Assembly (NCBI GenBank): GCA_029204225.1 | Contig: CM055099.1 | Coordinates: forward strand, 68,317,084 to 68,381,083 | Length of the DNA: 64,000 nt | Direction: 5' to 3' | Origin: Diphasiastrum complanatum | Taxonomy: Eukaryota; Streptophyta; Lycopodiopsida; Lycopodiales; Lycopodiaceae | Part shown: positions 1 through 12,245 of the stretch, in pieces | Layout: each line of letters opens with the position of its first letter | Numbering within the stretch: the first letter of the stretch is position 1 | Program-made: the position numbers and the translations under genes | Notes under the pieces: model-generated | Database searches by the model: none | The model's input: the letters and a program-made list of their open reading frames with translations, nothing else | Told to the model about the DNA's origin: nothing

Positions 1-114
1 TGGATCCAAGCAATGGATCTTGAGTATCAAGCTCTTATGAAGAATGGAACATGGAGATTGGTGGAGTTACCTAAGGACAATAAAGCTATTGGATGCAAAT
101 GAATCTTCAAGCCC
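1..114 (+). pseudogene. Ty1/copia reverse transcriptase fragment, cut by the window edge
   Basis: Frame 1 reads WIQAMDLEYQALMKNGTW, then a segment ending in IGCK, a stop and IFK. This is the start of the copia reverse transcriptase domain, where the family has W-A-M-x-x-E-Y-x-A-L and later IGCKWIFK. The Trp codon of that motif is a TGA stop, so the copy is dead. Homology ends near base 114, where unrelated sequence begins. The upstream part lies outside the window. Confidence 0.75.
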
Positions 115-900
115 TCAGCTACCTTGGACCTGACCACATAGGCTCTGATGGTCGACGGATCTCTCTCGAAGGTGCGTTGTTGTCATTCAGGTTGTGGACC
201 CAGTGCTAGAAGGCACGTGATCTCATTGCCCTTGATATTCTTGGTAGAAAATGATAGGTGTTAGCCGCCACGTGAGGATTTATGGGAAAATTGCACCAGG
301 AATGAATTAATTTCTTCCTCCACGTTTCTTGGTTGGTGGAATGCTCCACTGGCCGAAATGGACCGAGAGCCCTGGGAGGTTGATGCTTGTTGCTCCTCCA
401 TTGCTCTGTCGGGACTCTGTCCTGGCCCTTGGGTGGTGTCTAGGCCTTGATCGAGACCCTGGTCTTGATCTATGTCCCGCTGTTGTGGGTATTTTTCGTA
501 CATAAATAAATGAGTGAGTCCCTCCACTAAAACTATTGTCGGACAAGGCTTACTTAGTGGGCCCTGCCACAGTACACTGTATAGTTATGACCAATAAGTG
601 TGAAGGCATCGACTTTCTGGGTGTATAAGCCCGACCCAATGAGCATTTAATATAGTTTTTCTAGTTAGGAATAGACTCGGGGGGCAACTCTTATGTTGTA
701 CCTTCATGGTAAATAAATAGATAATAAGGCGCCTATCTTAAGACACATGGTTTGCAAGTGGGCCTTGCCAAAGTCAACACTAGATGCCAAAACCAAAACT
801 CACATGTTTTGGTGTGTGTTGAGAGCCAAACTTCAAGCACCAGTAGATTTAGAAAAAAGTAGATGAAGGGTGAGGATTGCAATCCTTGCCCCTGAGAAAG

Positions 901-902
<2 letters not shown>
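115..902. other. No recognisable gene
   Basis: There is a weak Gln- and Asp-rich frame at 261-527 on the minus strand with no recognised domain and no family match. The 640-720 part is AT-rich and looks like old LTR or intergenic DNA. I see no RNA gene and no clear repeat border. Confidence 0.4.

Positions 903-970
<68 letters not shown>
903..970. repeat. (CT)34 microsatellite
   Basis: An uninterrupted CT run of 68 bases. A second, imperfect CT/TTCTCTC-rich tract follows at about 1033-1085. The long Arg-Glu reading frames over it are artefacts of the repeat. Confidence 0.97.
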
Positions 971-971
<1 letters not shown>

Positions 972-1297
972 GGTTGGGTGTGAATAGCTTTGGAAAGGCG
1001 CTCGAACTCAAAGTCTCTCTCAACCTAGGCACACTCTCTCTCTTCTCTCTTCTCTCTTCTCTCTTATCTCTTATCTCTCTTCTCCCTTTGTGCTATGCAA
1101 GTTGAAGCGAGGTTGCCGCTCCTAGCGACGAACCTATATACTACATCTATGACACAATACTCGTGTTGTCATCAGGAAGAGCCACTTGCATACCATTTCT
1201 TTTCTTTCTCACTCTCTTCTTCTCTCTCACCTTTTTTTTTCACCAAAAATCAGATTTCATGTTCAGATGATACATTCTTATGTGCCAGAGCTGATCT

Positions 1298-2606
1298 TCA
1301 TTTTTTGATGCATTTGATAGCATTGCTAATAATCTTGGCTTGATAGAAATTTCCTTCTCTGCATCCAACCGTCAGCAATTTGTTTGTTGTGTTTTCGATC
1401 ATGCAACATGTATTGCCATCGAATAAAACTCGCATTCCAAGACCTACCTTCTTGGAGACTGATAGCAGGTCTTTTCTTAGTGAAGCATAGAGTGCTCCTG
1501 GTAGCTCTGCTTGACCTGATAGTGTGCATAGCTGTAGAGTCCTGATGCCATTGACATCGTGTCGACTCCCATCACCTAGAATCACTACTCTGTTGTTTTC
1601 GAATTCTCTGAAGTCGATCAAGACCTTCTTGTTGCAGATGATGTGTGATGGTGCTGTTGAATCAATGACTACATCGTAGTCTTGTTCAGTGTAGCTTGTT
1701 GAAGCTTCATCAAGTATTGTAAAGGCTTCATCACCTCTATCTGTATCTTTTGATGACTCTGCAACATTTGCTTTCTTAGCTTTGTTCTTTCTTTTTGGGT
1801 TGAATCTGCAATCGTATGCAGAGTGCCCCTTCTTCTTGCAGTGCATGCAAGGTATTGCTGGATTGAACCAGCATTTGTTGGCTGTATGGCCTGGTTTGTG
1901 ACAATGATCACAGGAAGAAGATTGTTGATTATCATTGCTTCTACTCATAGACTTTGTGTTCATCTTGTCGAATCTGGACTTGTTCTTCTTTTTTTTCCTT
2001 CCTTTTGTGAAGAGAGCTTTCTCTTGGTCATTGTTTCCTTCATCTTTGTCCCTCATCAGTCTCTCATCAGTGACAAGACTGATTGCTTTGTCAAATGTCA
2101 TATCTGGTAGACTCAGTATGCGCATTCTCAACAGCTGATAAGACGTAGGTAGAGATTTCATAAAGTACATCAACTTTTGTGATGCTGGGACCCCGTGTTC
2201 CTGACCTGATGCAGCGAGTTGAGCAAAGATCGTTCTGATCTTCTCAACGTTGGTTGCCATCCCATCATATGGATTGCAGCTGATTGTGAAGATGCATCAC
2301 TAAAGCTGCAGTCCTCACTTCGTACTTCTGTTTTAGTCTTTCCCATGCTGCATGGCTGCTTTCGTAGTCTTCAATCTGCATGAGTAGATCTTCATTGATG
2401 GACAAAACAATGATCGCCATTGCACGCTCATCCTTTCTAATCCATTCAGCTCTCCTCGGGTCTCCCTCTGGAGGCTACACCTCTGTGAGTTCGGTCACCG
2501 ACCAGATGCCTTCGCCCTTCAGAAGTGTTTTGATTTTGAATTTCCATATCTTGTAGTTTCTGCCATCAAGACTGATTGCTATTCTTGTCTAGATCGTTGT
2601 AGCCAT
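1298..2606 (-). pseudogene. Ty1/copia gag-protease fragment (copia-1)
   Basis: The minus strand starts at an ATG near 2606 (MATTI, then a stop) and reads a typical copia gag, with NYKIWKFKIKTLLKGEGIW near the N-terminus. Two in-frame stops and a frameshift near 2260 break it. The longer downstream frame (2260-1298) carries two zinc knuckles of the C-x2-C-x4-H-x4-C type (CDHCHKPGHTANKC and CMHCKKKGHSAYDC). Then comes a protease segment in which the usual D-S-G reads D-S-T. Homology stops in the pre-integrase region near 1298, so integrase, RT and RNase H are missing. At least one stop is a TAG where CAG is expected. It is a 3'-truncated relic; a primer site lies just upstream (2661-2700). Confidence 0.85.
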
Positions 2607-2660
2607 ATTGTGTTGCCTAGAAAATCATTGTTCAGATATCAGTTGTGATAACCTCACTAC

Positions 2661-2700
2661 TCTGATACCATGTAGTGGTAACTTGAGTGCTCTGATACCA
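2661..2700 (-). other. Duplicated initiator-Met tRNA primer-binding site
   Basis: On the minus strand, TGGTATCAGAG occurs twice about 30 bases apart (around 2660-2670 and 2690-2700). Both match the 3' end of plant initiator-Met tRNA, the usual copia primer. They sit about 55-95 bases upstream of the copia-1 gag ATG. Only one would be used in a normal element, so a small duplication or a second LTR edge is likely. Confidence 0.7.
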
Positions 2701-2799
2701 TTTCGCAAACGGATTTGTTTCGCAAACAGATTGTTTTCATTTGGTTTGTGCATGCTTGTAGGATCCTAGGCATGCGACTACAGATCATTGAACAAAAAT

Positions 2800-3900
2800 C
2801 ATTCTAATAATCAAGACAACGGAAAATCAGAGAGATGGACACCATCCTTCTTGATCACACAATTGTCAATATGGAAATTGACATCAAGGCCACCATCAAG
2901 TGACAACACTTATAGGATTCTTTGTAATCTTGGGAACAAAAAGAACCTTTTGAAGAGACAGAACTTTTGATGATGAAAGCTTCAAGGGAATAGTCCCTAC
3001 TCCTTCAATTTTGCACTCTTGATCACTTGCAATATATATGGACTTTTTGATTCCTTCATAAGGCATAGTAGTTGAAAAGGAGTCCTTGGAGCTATACATA
3101 TGTGAAGATGCTCCACTATCAATATACCAAAAGTCATCCATCTTGAAGGTGGAAGAGGAGAATTTTGATGCCATAAGTGAGCATTCTCCATCACTTGCAA
3201 TAAAGTCTTCTTTCTCATGAGAGATGTTGGCTTGCTTGAATTGATTCTTCTTCTTGAAGTAATTGGTGGCATAGTGGCCTTTCTAGCCACAAAAGAAGCA
3301 CTTAACATCTTTTTTCTTCTTCTTTGAGGTAGAATATTGAGAGGAATCATCATCCTCTTCATCTTGGTCTTTTGCTTTGTCCTTAGAGACGTGTTGGTGT
3401 TGCTTTTTGCTCCTCTCTTTGTGCTTGGCAAATAGAACTTTGTCTAATTCACCATTATGATTGAGTGACAATTTGTCCATCCTTACTCATGCCTTGATTC
3501 TTCAGCCATTAGCACTCCTTGCAAAGCCTCCAAAGTAGGTAGCTCCTCCTTGATGGCATAGGATTAGACAAGGTTCTCATACTCATCTCTCAAACCATTA
3601 AGTATGACTTGGACTAGCTCACTTTGATTTATAGATCCTCCAATGCAAGCAAGCTCCCTATGAGTATCTTTCACTCTCAACACATAATTAGTGGCACTCT
3701 CATCACTCTTTTGGGAGATTTGAAAGATTTGATTTCTAAGAGTGAGGAGCCTAGAGGTATTTTTGGCTTCATAATAGCTTTGAGAGTATCCCAAGCTTGC
3801 TTGGCCGAGTTGCAATCACCAGTCTCTGAGAAATATTGATTTGGGAGCAATCTTGCTGTTTTCACTCTATTAAGCAAGTTTTTTGTGGATGAATGCTTAG
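2800..3900 (-). pseudogene. Ty1/copia gag-protease fragment, copia-B family
   Basis: The minus strand carries gag, a zinc knuckle, protease (WYIDSGASSHM) and the start of the pre-integrase region. All of it resembles the copia-B protein at 24.8-26 kb. A stop lies inside the knuckle (CFFCG, stop, KGHYATNY), and the last Cys of the knuckle is Tyr. A frameshift near 2896 separates the protease from the pre-integrase region. Gag continues to about 3880, after which the N-terminal part is missing. Past 3900 an LTR-like stretch contains CACATGTGTG at 3954-3963. It is a degraded, doubly truncated copy. Confidence 0.85.
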
Positions 3901-4194
3901 GATCTAATAAGTAAACACTTTTGTTGTTAGCAAGCCGTATACTTGCTATACTTCACATGTGTGAAGCCTTTTGATCATTATCTTTTAATGTTCTTGCTTG
4001 AATATGTAGAAATTGTCAGGTAGAATCTAGATTTGGATCCCAGTTTGAAGATAGATCAACATACCAAGTTGCCAATCACTCTTATTGATCTTTTGTAGAT
4101 TAAAGTGAGTCCTATTTTTTAGTTTTTGACACAATCAACAAGCACAGGAGTTTTCAAACTAATCATCAAAATCACTATACAATCTCTCTTTCAG

Positions 4195-4405
<211 letters not shown>

Positions 4406-4612
4406 ATTTCACAAATTCAGAAATTCATGCTATTGCGCATGCACGCACACACAAATGCATCTCTGTCACATGTTCACTACCATAACTATACCATAACACA
4501 CATTAACTCTATTTCTCTCTCTTTATCTCACAATGTATCTTTCTCTTTTCTCAAAACATAAAAAACTATATTTGTTCCAAAAAAACAAAAAAAAACTAGA
4601 ATAAATAAATAA

Positions 4613-4810
4613 AAAATCACGAATAGCAAAACTTTGCATCAAATTTGCATGATCATCCAACAAGCCATTAAGAACAACTTGAACAAACTCCACATCCTTA
4701 ATGCTTTCACTAATATATGTTAGTTCATCACTCAAAGCTTTAACTGTCAATACAAAAGCATGAGCACTTTCATCCTTCTTTTGAAGACTTTGGTAACAAG
4801 ACTTTTTTCA
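4613..4810 (-). pseudogene. Short Ty1/copia gag fragment, copia-F family
   Basis: About 65 codons on the minus strand read KDESAHAFVLTVKALSDEL and go on to VQVVLNGLLDDHANLMQS. This matches the gag fragment at 51.9-52.5 kb closely in layout and wording. Both ends are cut. It is an old fragment. Confidence 0.75.
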
Positions 4811-5480
4811 ATGCTATCATTTTTGTTGATGGCTAGTTAGTTGATAAGTGGAATGTTATAAACTTAAGACATTTTTTTTAGCGGCTTTTATATAAGTCAT
4901 ATTTTTAGAGTGTTTACTTATTTGAGATGTTTAGCTATGAAGTGTGACTTTTTTTTTTCAAATAGTATATATTGAGAACTTGATAGAGGAACCAACGGTT
5001 CTTAATAGAGTAATAACCGGCAGATTGAAAACCACCAAGATTTATCTTCTAAGATATTATTGAGAACCGCCAGATGTAAATATTTTAAATGTAATCCAAT
5101 ACCTTGAACTGGCGGTTCTTGGTTTCAATAAAAAGGGCAATACCCTGAACCGGCGGGAAAAAGCTTTTACTTATAATACTATCATGGAGATATGTTCCAT
5201 GAATAGAGTAAACCTTAAAATAAAGAGAGACGTTGATCATAGAGAGAGTTAAAATAGCAATGGTCGACTTATACAGTGCTTTCTAAACTTGACGGTACCA
5301 CATGTGCCTAGTTCTAGAATTATCGGGCCGTCTTTCTTTTACGAGCCCTTTGAGTGCTCTTAAGCAATTTTGTCTTTGTACTTGTCAATGAGTGTGAATA
5401 TACAGTTTGTGGGAGAGCAATTCTGTCTTCTCTTGTCTTGTTGCACTTAACGTTGTGTTGTAACCATTAAATTGATCCAT
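4811..5480. other. No gene; contains an 11-bp inverted repeat
   Basis: The stretch is AT-rich. AGAACCGCCAG at 5063-5073 is mirrored by CTGGCGGTTCT at 5109-5119, and related GAACCGGCGG pieces lie nearby. This suggests a degraded foldback or inverted-repeat element. No coding sequence is seen. Confidence 0.45.
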
Positions 5481-5499
5481 CATGGATCAAGTACACAAT

Positions 5500-5815
5500 C
5501 ATCATAATCTCTCTCTAGGCTGCTTCCAACATGCGTGGGACAACTCATCGTACTCATCCATATCCACTTTAGATAAGATCCCACTAATTTTCCACATCAC
5601 CATTGGTGGTTAGGGTTGACCTGGTAGATTCCCACAATATAGGAGATAGCTCCTACAATTTAGGAGATTTGCTATTTGACTCAAATAAAATCTAAGTACA
5701 ATGGATCTAAATATCATGATTAATATATCACACGTGTGGACAGGTCCTCACACATGTGGATCCACATAGATATCAAGCTACTTACATTTACAAGGTAAAA
5801 AATGGAAATCTAACA
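5500..5815 (-). repeat. Partial copia 3' LTR (left border unresolved)
   Basis: The minus-strand LTR start TGTTAGATTTCC lies at 5815, directly after a purine tract (TTTAGGAG) and the end of a copia RNase H. The stretch contains the palindrome CACACGTGTG at 5729-5738 and a degenerate CACACATGTGG at 5749. Its other end was not found, so 5500 is a guess. Confidence 0.55.
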
Positions 5816-5819
5816 CTCC

Positions 5820-6115
5820 TAAATTTTTAGCTTGATACATCTATCTACGACACCTAAGGCTGATCTTAACTTGATAAATGAAGCCTTTGGTTTTAGTGAG
5901 TAGATCAGCAAGGCAATCTGAAGAAGATATATGTTGCAACTTGATCTCCTTTGCTTGAATCTTTTTTCTCACAAAATGGTGAGAAATCTCCGTGTGCTTG
6001 CTCCTTGCATGGAATGTGGATTGGTTGCCAATGCTTGGCTTGATTGGTTGTCACAATATATGATTGGCTACTCCTCGGCCTCCATGACTTGTAGCTCCAC
6101 CAATAGCCTCTTCAA
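5820..6115 (-). pseudogene. Ty1/copia RNase H C-terminus, left part of the copia-D target
   Basis: The minus strand reads a degenerate copia RNase H tail. It includes segments like ELLVELQVME, IIYCDNQ and the terminal KLRSALGVVDRC, with stops and frameshifts. It ends at 6115 against the inverted LTR. The last 174 bases (5942-6115) are repeated without a visible mismatch at 12,928-13,101, on the far side of copia-D. The same old gene continues there. Confidence 0.75.
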
Positions 6116-6789
6116 TCACAATTCTAGCTTGACTAGTTTTGGTCATATGACTTGTAAATAGTTAGATGGTCATGATGTGGCTTGTCACACGTGCCAAATA
6201 GCATAGGATTCCATTCATAAGGATGTTCTCAAGTAGACCTAAGTGTTAGAACCTTTGGAATGAGTCCAAATTATGCTTAGATACAAGGGAGAAAAAATAG
6301 GAGCTATTTTTGGTAATTTTTGCATTGTTGAGGGATCTCCAAGATTCCAACCCTAACTTGGTAGGGATGAAAGATCCACCAAAATTAGCATTAGGGATAG
6401 GTTTAGGGCTACTCATACCTGCCCAAAACCGTGATGGATCATGTATATATAGGTGATGATATCTCACCAAAAACAAATCAAGCAATTTCATGTTTTTTCT
6501 CTCATAATGGTGCAATTGCTCTCTATGTTCATAATTGTTTGAGTACTTGTGATTACTAATGATTATAGGATTGAATGTAGGTCTGGTGTACAGTACTCAG
6601 ACTGTGGGAGGCCGTACTTTCACACGTGTGAAGCCTTCTTCAAGGATTTGGGCCATTTAGTGAGGTTCAAGCATAGATTTTTGATGGATTTTGATGGTTC
6701 AACTTGTGCTAATCTTATGAAATCATAATCTATTGTTTCCCTCATCATTTCAAGTGTTTTAGGATCCTTATTTGCTGTAATTTTTACAT
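6116..6789 (+). repeat. Third copy of the copia-D LTR, in inverted orientation
   Basis: This is the reverse complement of the LTR at 6791-7458, lacking about 10 terminal bases on its left. I see one mismatch against that neighbour (partner of 7363) across about 660 bases. It shares with it a variant absent from the 12,246-12,927 LTR, near 7079-7105. With the next LTR it makes a near-perfect palindrome with a 14-15-base centre at about 6777-6790. The centre is the LTR terminus GTAATTTTTACA in one orientation only. Confidence 0.9.
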
Positions 6790-6790
6790 C

Positions 6791-7458
6791 AAATAAGGAT
6801 CCTAAAACACTTGAAATGATGAGGGAAACAATAGATTATGATTTCATAAGATTAGCACAAGTTGAACCATCAAAATCCATCAAAAATCTATGCTTGAACC
6901 TCACTAAATGGCCCAAATCCTTGAAGAAGGCTTCACACGTGTGAAAGTACGGCCTCCCACAGTCTGAGTACTGTACACCAGACCTACATTCAATCCTATA
7001 ATCATTAGTAATCACAAGTACTCAAACAATTATGAACATAGAGAGCAATTGCACCATTATGAGAGAAAAAACATGAAATTGCTTGATTTGTTTTTGGTGA
7101 GATATCATCACCTATATATACATGATCCATCACGGTTTTGGGCAGGTATGAGTAGCCCTAAACCTATCCCTAATGCTAATTTTGGTGGATCTTTCATCCC
7201 TACCAAGTTAGGGTTGGAATCTTGGAGATCCCTCAACAATGCAAAAATTACCAAAAATAGCTCCTATTTTTTCTCCCTTGTATCTAAGCATAATTTGGAC
7301 TCATTCCAAAGGTTCTAACACTTAGGTCTACTTGAGAACATCCTTATGAATGGAATCCTATGATATTTGGCACGTGTGACAAGCCACATCATGACCATCT
7401 AACTATTTACAAGTCATATGACCAAAACTAGTCAAGCTAGAATTGTGAATTTTTAACA
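6791..7458 (-). repeat. Copia-D 3' LTR
   Basis: It is homologous to 12,246-12,927. It has TGTTAAAAATTC at the gene-proximal edge and lacks the last 14 or so bases at its outer edge, where it meets the inverted copy. It contains CACACGTGTG at 6934-6943 and a TATATATAG box on the minus strand near 7115-7125. The 89-residue frame at 7049-7318 is repeated in the inverted copy and is not a gene. Confidence 0.9.
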
Positions 7459-7472
7459 CTCCTCCTCACTAT

Positions 7473-10400
7473 CTAGCTTGGTTCAATCATTGCTTTACTA
7501 ATCACTCCAAGTGATGATCTGAACTTCATAAAAGGTGTCTTTTGAAGTGGTTTAGTAAGTAGATCAGCTACACATTCATTGCTTGGAACATGCTCCAAAG
7601 CAATCTCCTTGGCTTGCACCATTTCTCTCACAAAGTGATGGCATATCTCAATGTGCTTAGATCTTGCATGGAAGATTGGGTTAGATGCAAGGTGTTGGGC
7701 TGATATATTGTCATTGTAGATGATTGGTGCCTCCTCTGAATCCATGATCTTTAGTTCCACCAATAATCTCTTGATCCAAAGTACCTCCTTTGTAGTGGTT
7801 GTCAAAGCTTTGTACTCGGCCTCGGTTGAAGATAGAGATATTCTTGCTTTTTTGAAAGCCATGAAACCACACCTTCTCCTATGAAAGTTGAATAGGCACT
7901 TGTTGATTTCCTATCCCTCTTTTCCCCTGCAAAATCTGAATCACTAAATGCATGAAGGTTAATCACATCTCCTCTATATAGAATCCCAAAATCCAATGTA
8001 CCCGAGATGTATCTTAGAATCCTCTTAGCCTTTTTCCAATGGATATTCAATGGCTTTTGCATGGATTGGCTCAACCTACATACACTAAAGCTAAGATCTG
8101 GTCTAGTTATAGTGATCCACATTAAGGAACCTATAAGTTGCCTAAACAAAGTGATGTCCATGAAGGATCTTTCATCATCTTCATTTGGCACTTTTACATC
8201 TTGCTCCATTGGTGTGTCAACACTTTTGCATACTTCCATCTTAAACTTCTTCAAAAGACTTTGAGCATAGTTTACTTGACTTATAAAGATAAAATCAGAC
8301 CCTCTAAGTACTTCTATGCCTAAGATGAAGTGAAGACACCCTAGATCTACCATCTTGAACTCTAAGGATAGATCTATCTTGATTTTTTCAATACCATCAA
8401 CACTATTTCCACTAATGATGATGTCATCTACATAAATGAGTAAAAGTACAATACCAACATCATCAAACTTAATGTAAAGAGTGGGATCATATTCACTTTG
8501 AACAAAAGAAAGTGCAATAAGATAGCAATGTAGTCTTGAATTCCAAGATCTCGAGGCTTGCTTCAAGCCATAGATGCTTCTTTGGAGATGGCATACTTTG
8601 TTCTCCATTCCATGCTTGATGAACCCTTGTGGCTGCTCCATATAGATATCCTCTTCCAAAAAACCATTCAAGAAAGCATTAGAGACATCCATTTGACATA
8701 GAATCCATCCAAAATGTGATGCAAGTGCAATGATTAGTCTTATTGTGACCATCTTGGCCACGGGTGCAAAAGTTTCCTCATAGTCTATCCCTCTCTCTTG
8801 AGCATAACCTTTTGCAACTAATCTTGCTTTATGTTTGTTAACACTCCCATTTGCATTCAACTTAAGCTTGAAGACCCACTTGCATCCTATTACATTCCTT
8901 TGAGGTCTCTCAACAAGCAACCAAGTTTCATTCTCAATCAAGGCATCATACTCATCCAACATAGCTTTATACCATTCTTTGGAGTTCAATGCATCTTCAA
9001 CGTTAGACGGTTCTTCAAAACTAGATAAAGCATAAGAAGTGGATGAGATACCCTCAACTTGCTGTCCTTTGCCTTGATATGTGAGCCTTGATGGCTCCAC
9101 TTTTGCCCTTGAAGATCTCCTTGGTGTGATAGGTGGGTTTGGTGCTTGCTCCTCCATGAGCTCCTCCTCAAAACCAAGATCTTGCTCCTCGGCCATCTTC
9201 TTCTTGATTGTTGGAGCACTTGAGCCTTCTTCAAGCATATGCATATGATGTTCATCAAAGATGACATCCCTTGAAACAACAAATTTGTTCAAGGATGGGA
9301 GATAGACTTTGTAGCCCTTGCTTGAGCTTGCATATCCAAGCATGATCCCTCTTGTGGAAGATGGATCCTCCTTGGTTCTTGTTTCCAATGGCACATGCAC
9401 ATAACATATACACCCAAAAACTTTCAAGTGATTAAGATTGGGTTTCTTTCCATACAACATCTCATAAGGAGTTTTGCCTTCAATTGCTTTGCAAGACACC
9501 CTATTCATCAAGTAGTTTGCACATACAAGAGACTCACCCCAAAAGGATTTGGGCAAACAAGCATCTAATCTTAAAGCCTTAGAACATTCACATAATGTTC
9601 TATTCTTTCTTTCAGCAACTCCATTTTGTTGAGGAGTGTAAGGACAAGAAGTCTCTTTCTTGATCCCTTCCTCCTCACAAAAGGCCTTGAACTCATTGGA
9701 GATGAATTCTCCACCATTGTCACTTCTAAGAATCTTGATGCTATGATTATGATGCTTTTCCACAAACAACTTGAACTTTACAAAAGTATCAAATACTTGA
9801 GACTTGAAAGAAAGTAAGAACACCCAACAATATCTTTAGTCATCAATGAAGGTTAAAAACATGGATGAACCTCCATTAGATTTGGTGCTAGCAATGTGCA
9901 CATCCGAGTGTATGAGTTCAAGAGGATGAGATGACTTTGTGATGGAGTTAGGAAACACCTTCTTATGTGCCTTGGATAAGGCACAAGCTTCACAAACCTT
10001 GTATTCCTTCCCAATAGACCTTGGTAGGGCTAAAGCATACTCCTCCTTGATCATAGCCTCCATGGAACCCGAGTTGACATGTCCAAGTCTTTTGTGCCAT
10101 AAAGTAAAGGTAGATATCTTGCTCTTCTCGGCCAACATGACAACATTAGTATCCACAAATGCATCCAGCTTATAAAGTTTGCCAAGTCTAGTGCCCTTAG
10201 CCACTATCTTACCCTTCTTCTTGATGAAACATTCATTTGAAGCAAAGTCAACATTGAAACCATTGTCTACCATTTGGCCAACACTTAGTAGATTCTTTGT
10301 TATTGTAGGAATGTACAAAACACCTTCTATGTTGATCTTTTTGGAAGATCCTAAGCAAAGGGGAATGCTACCAACTCCTTCAATCTTACAAGCTTCATCA

Positions 10401-11434
10401 TTTGCTGTATAGATAGACTTTATAGGTCCATCATAAGATAAGAGAGAAGAGAAAAACTCCCTTTTACTAGTCATGTGTGAACTAGCACCCGAGTCAATCC
10501 ACCAAGGATCTTCTCCTTTGAAGCTTGTTGAAGAAAATATGGACATCATGAGAGAGTCCTCATGTGAACTCTCCTCCTCCTCCTCTTTGCTCATGTTGGC
10601 TTGGCTTTGATCTTGCTTCCTCTTGAAGCATTCCGAGGCATAATGCCCCATCTTGCTACAATAGTAGCACTTCACCCTTGATTTGTCCTTCTTGACTTTG
10701 GTGGTTGATGGAGATGCCTTTGGGGGTCCTTCTTGATCCTCAAGCTTTGTAGACTTCTTGAATGTTGATCCTTTGCCTTTGGACTTGCCTTTGCCTTTGG
10801 TGAAGAGAGCTTGGTCATCTCCACCTTGGATGGAAAGCCTATCCATCCTCTCTTGCATTTGGCTCCTTCTTGATTCCTCGGCCATGAGTGTGCCTTGGAG
10901 TTCTTCAAGTATGGGTAGCTTACCCATAATTGCATATCCCTGAACCAAATTGTCAAATTCAAAGCTTAGTCCATTCAATATGAGTTGAACAAGCTCTTCA
11001 TCCTTGATAGGGTCACCTATAAAGGCTAGCTCTTTGTTCAATTCCTTTACTCTTAGGACAAAAGTATGTGCACTCTCTCCTTTCTTTTGATAGCTTCTAT
11101 AGATTTGATTCTTCAAAGCTAACATTCTAGTTTGGTTCTTGGATTCATAGACCTTTTGCAAAGTCTCCCAAGCATCTTGAGCTGAAGTGCAATCTCCTAC
11201 CTCTCTTAAGAGTTCATTTGCAACATTCATTTTTATGCAATGTAGTGCAACATTGCACCTCTTGATGTATTTGGCTTTTTCTTGAGGATGAATAGGTTCA
11301 CCCTCCTTACCATTTACAATTTCCATCAGATCTTGCATGATCATGATAGATTCCATTCTAACTTTCCATATGGAATAGTTAGTTTTGTTGAGCCTTTCAT
11401 TAGTATCCAAAAGATATGCATTTATAGATGCCAT
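7473..11434 (-). pseudogene. Copia-D gag-pol polyprotein with one stop and one frameshift
   Basis: It starts at an ATG (MASINAYLLDTNERLNKTNYS), the usual copia gag opening. In order: gag; an intact zinc knuckle (CYYCSKMGHYASEC); protease (WWIDSGASSHM); an HHCC integrase finger (LWHKRLGHVNSG... CEACALSKAH); the integrase core with SDVH, RSDNGGEFIS and QNGVAERKNR; RT with [11 protein letters not shown] and YVDD; and RNase H with SDSDFAG, STEAEY and CDN-like NDNIS. An in-frame TAA at 9836-9838 falls at FIDD in the integrase core, apparently with loss of one codon. A 4-base deletion near 7840-7860, at SKKQ, shifts frame into RNase H. Otherwise about 1300 codons are open, normal for the family. 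Active-site residues look intact, so the element was probably functional until recently. Confidence 0.93.
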
Positions 11435-12234
11435 CTAGTCTCCTAATCAAGGACTTGACACAAATGAAGGTTACTTCTATTGATTTGATTGAAGGTCTAC
11501 CTTATCCCACTTCTTAGGGACCTGAAAAGATCAGTAATAGACTTCCTATAAATATCTAAGAATGATCTCTAACAAAATCAAATCATAGAATACTAGAAAC
11601 AATGCACTTGCTTGATTGAAGTAGACAATACTAGTAGAATTGCCCCTATTTCTATAAAGAACATTAAAGCTTCCAAATGATCTGATCAAGAGTGAATTTC
11701 AGCAACCTAATATACTTCCAAAATCACTTGTAAAAGATCTAAATGGAACTTAATGAGGATGCAACACAATCTACTATCCAATCACAAGCAAAAAATGATC
11801 AAAATTAATGAAAAATTGATCTAATTTGGTGCATAAGTCGAGCAATGGTTGGACTGAACCTAAATCACTTTAGGAGGTGCCTACTACACCTTAGAACAGC
11901 CTTGAAGAGTCCCCAAAACTCTGATCTTCCCTCTCCTTGAATGCTAGAAAGCCTCCTCTATGAAATCACCTCCAAAACTCGCTTAGAAATCAATGCTTGG
12001 AGCAAGCAAAACTTGCTATCTTGGTAATGTGAATTGAATTCAACTTTGCCTCTGGTTTTAGACACCTAAACACCTGCAAATGAAGTCACACAACACCAAT
12101 CTCCAATGTATTTGACTCACTTTGAGTTCTAGAATCAATACTAGATGCTAAGATCCAATCTACACAAGATTTAGATCAAAAATTGTGATCAAATTGAATG
12201 AAAACCAAGGATTTAGCTCATTTCAGCCTTTAGG
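11435..12234 (-). other. Copia-D 5' leader
   Basis: About 800 bases lie between the primer site and the gag ATG. They are AT-rich, and I see no long reading frame. A leader of this length is normal for the plant copia families seen here (copia-B has about 730). Confidence 0.7.
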
Positions 12235-12245
12235 CTCTGATACCA
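12235..12245 (-). other. Copia-D primer-binding site
   Basis: TGGTATCAGAG on the minus strand abuts the 5' LTR end (TTTTTACA). It matches the 3' end of initiator-Met tRNA. Confidence 0.9.

Noticed and set aside
733-1032. Arg-Glu repeat protein over the CT array
   Set aside because: Pure dinucleotide repeat translation; the same artefact appears at 4191-4485.
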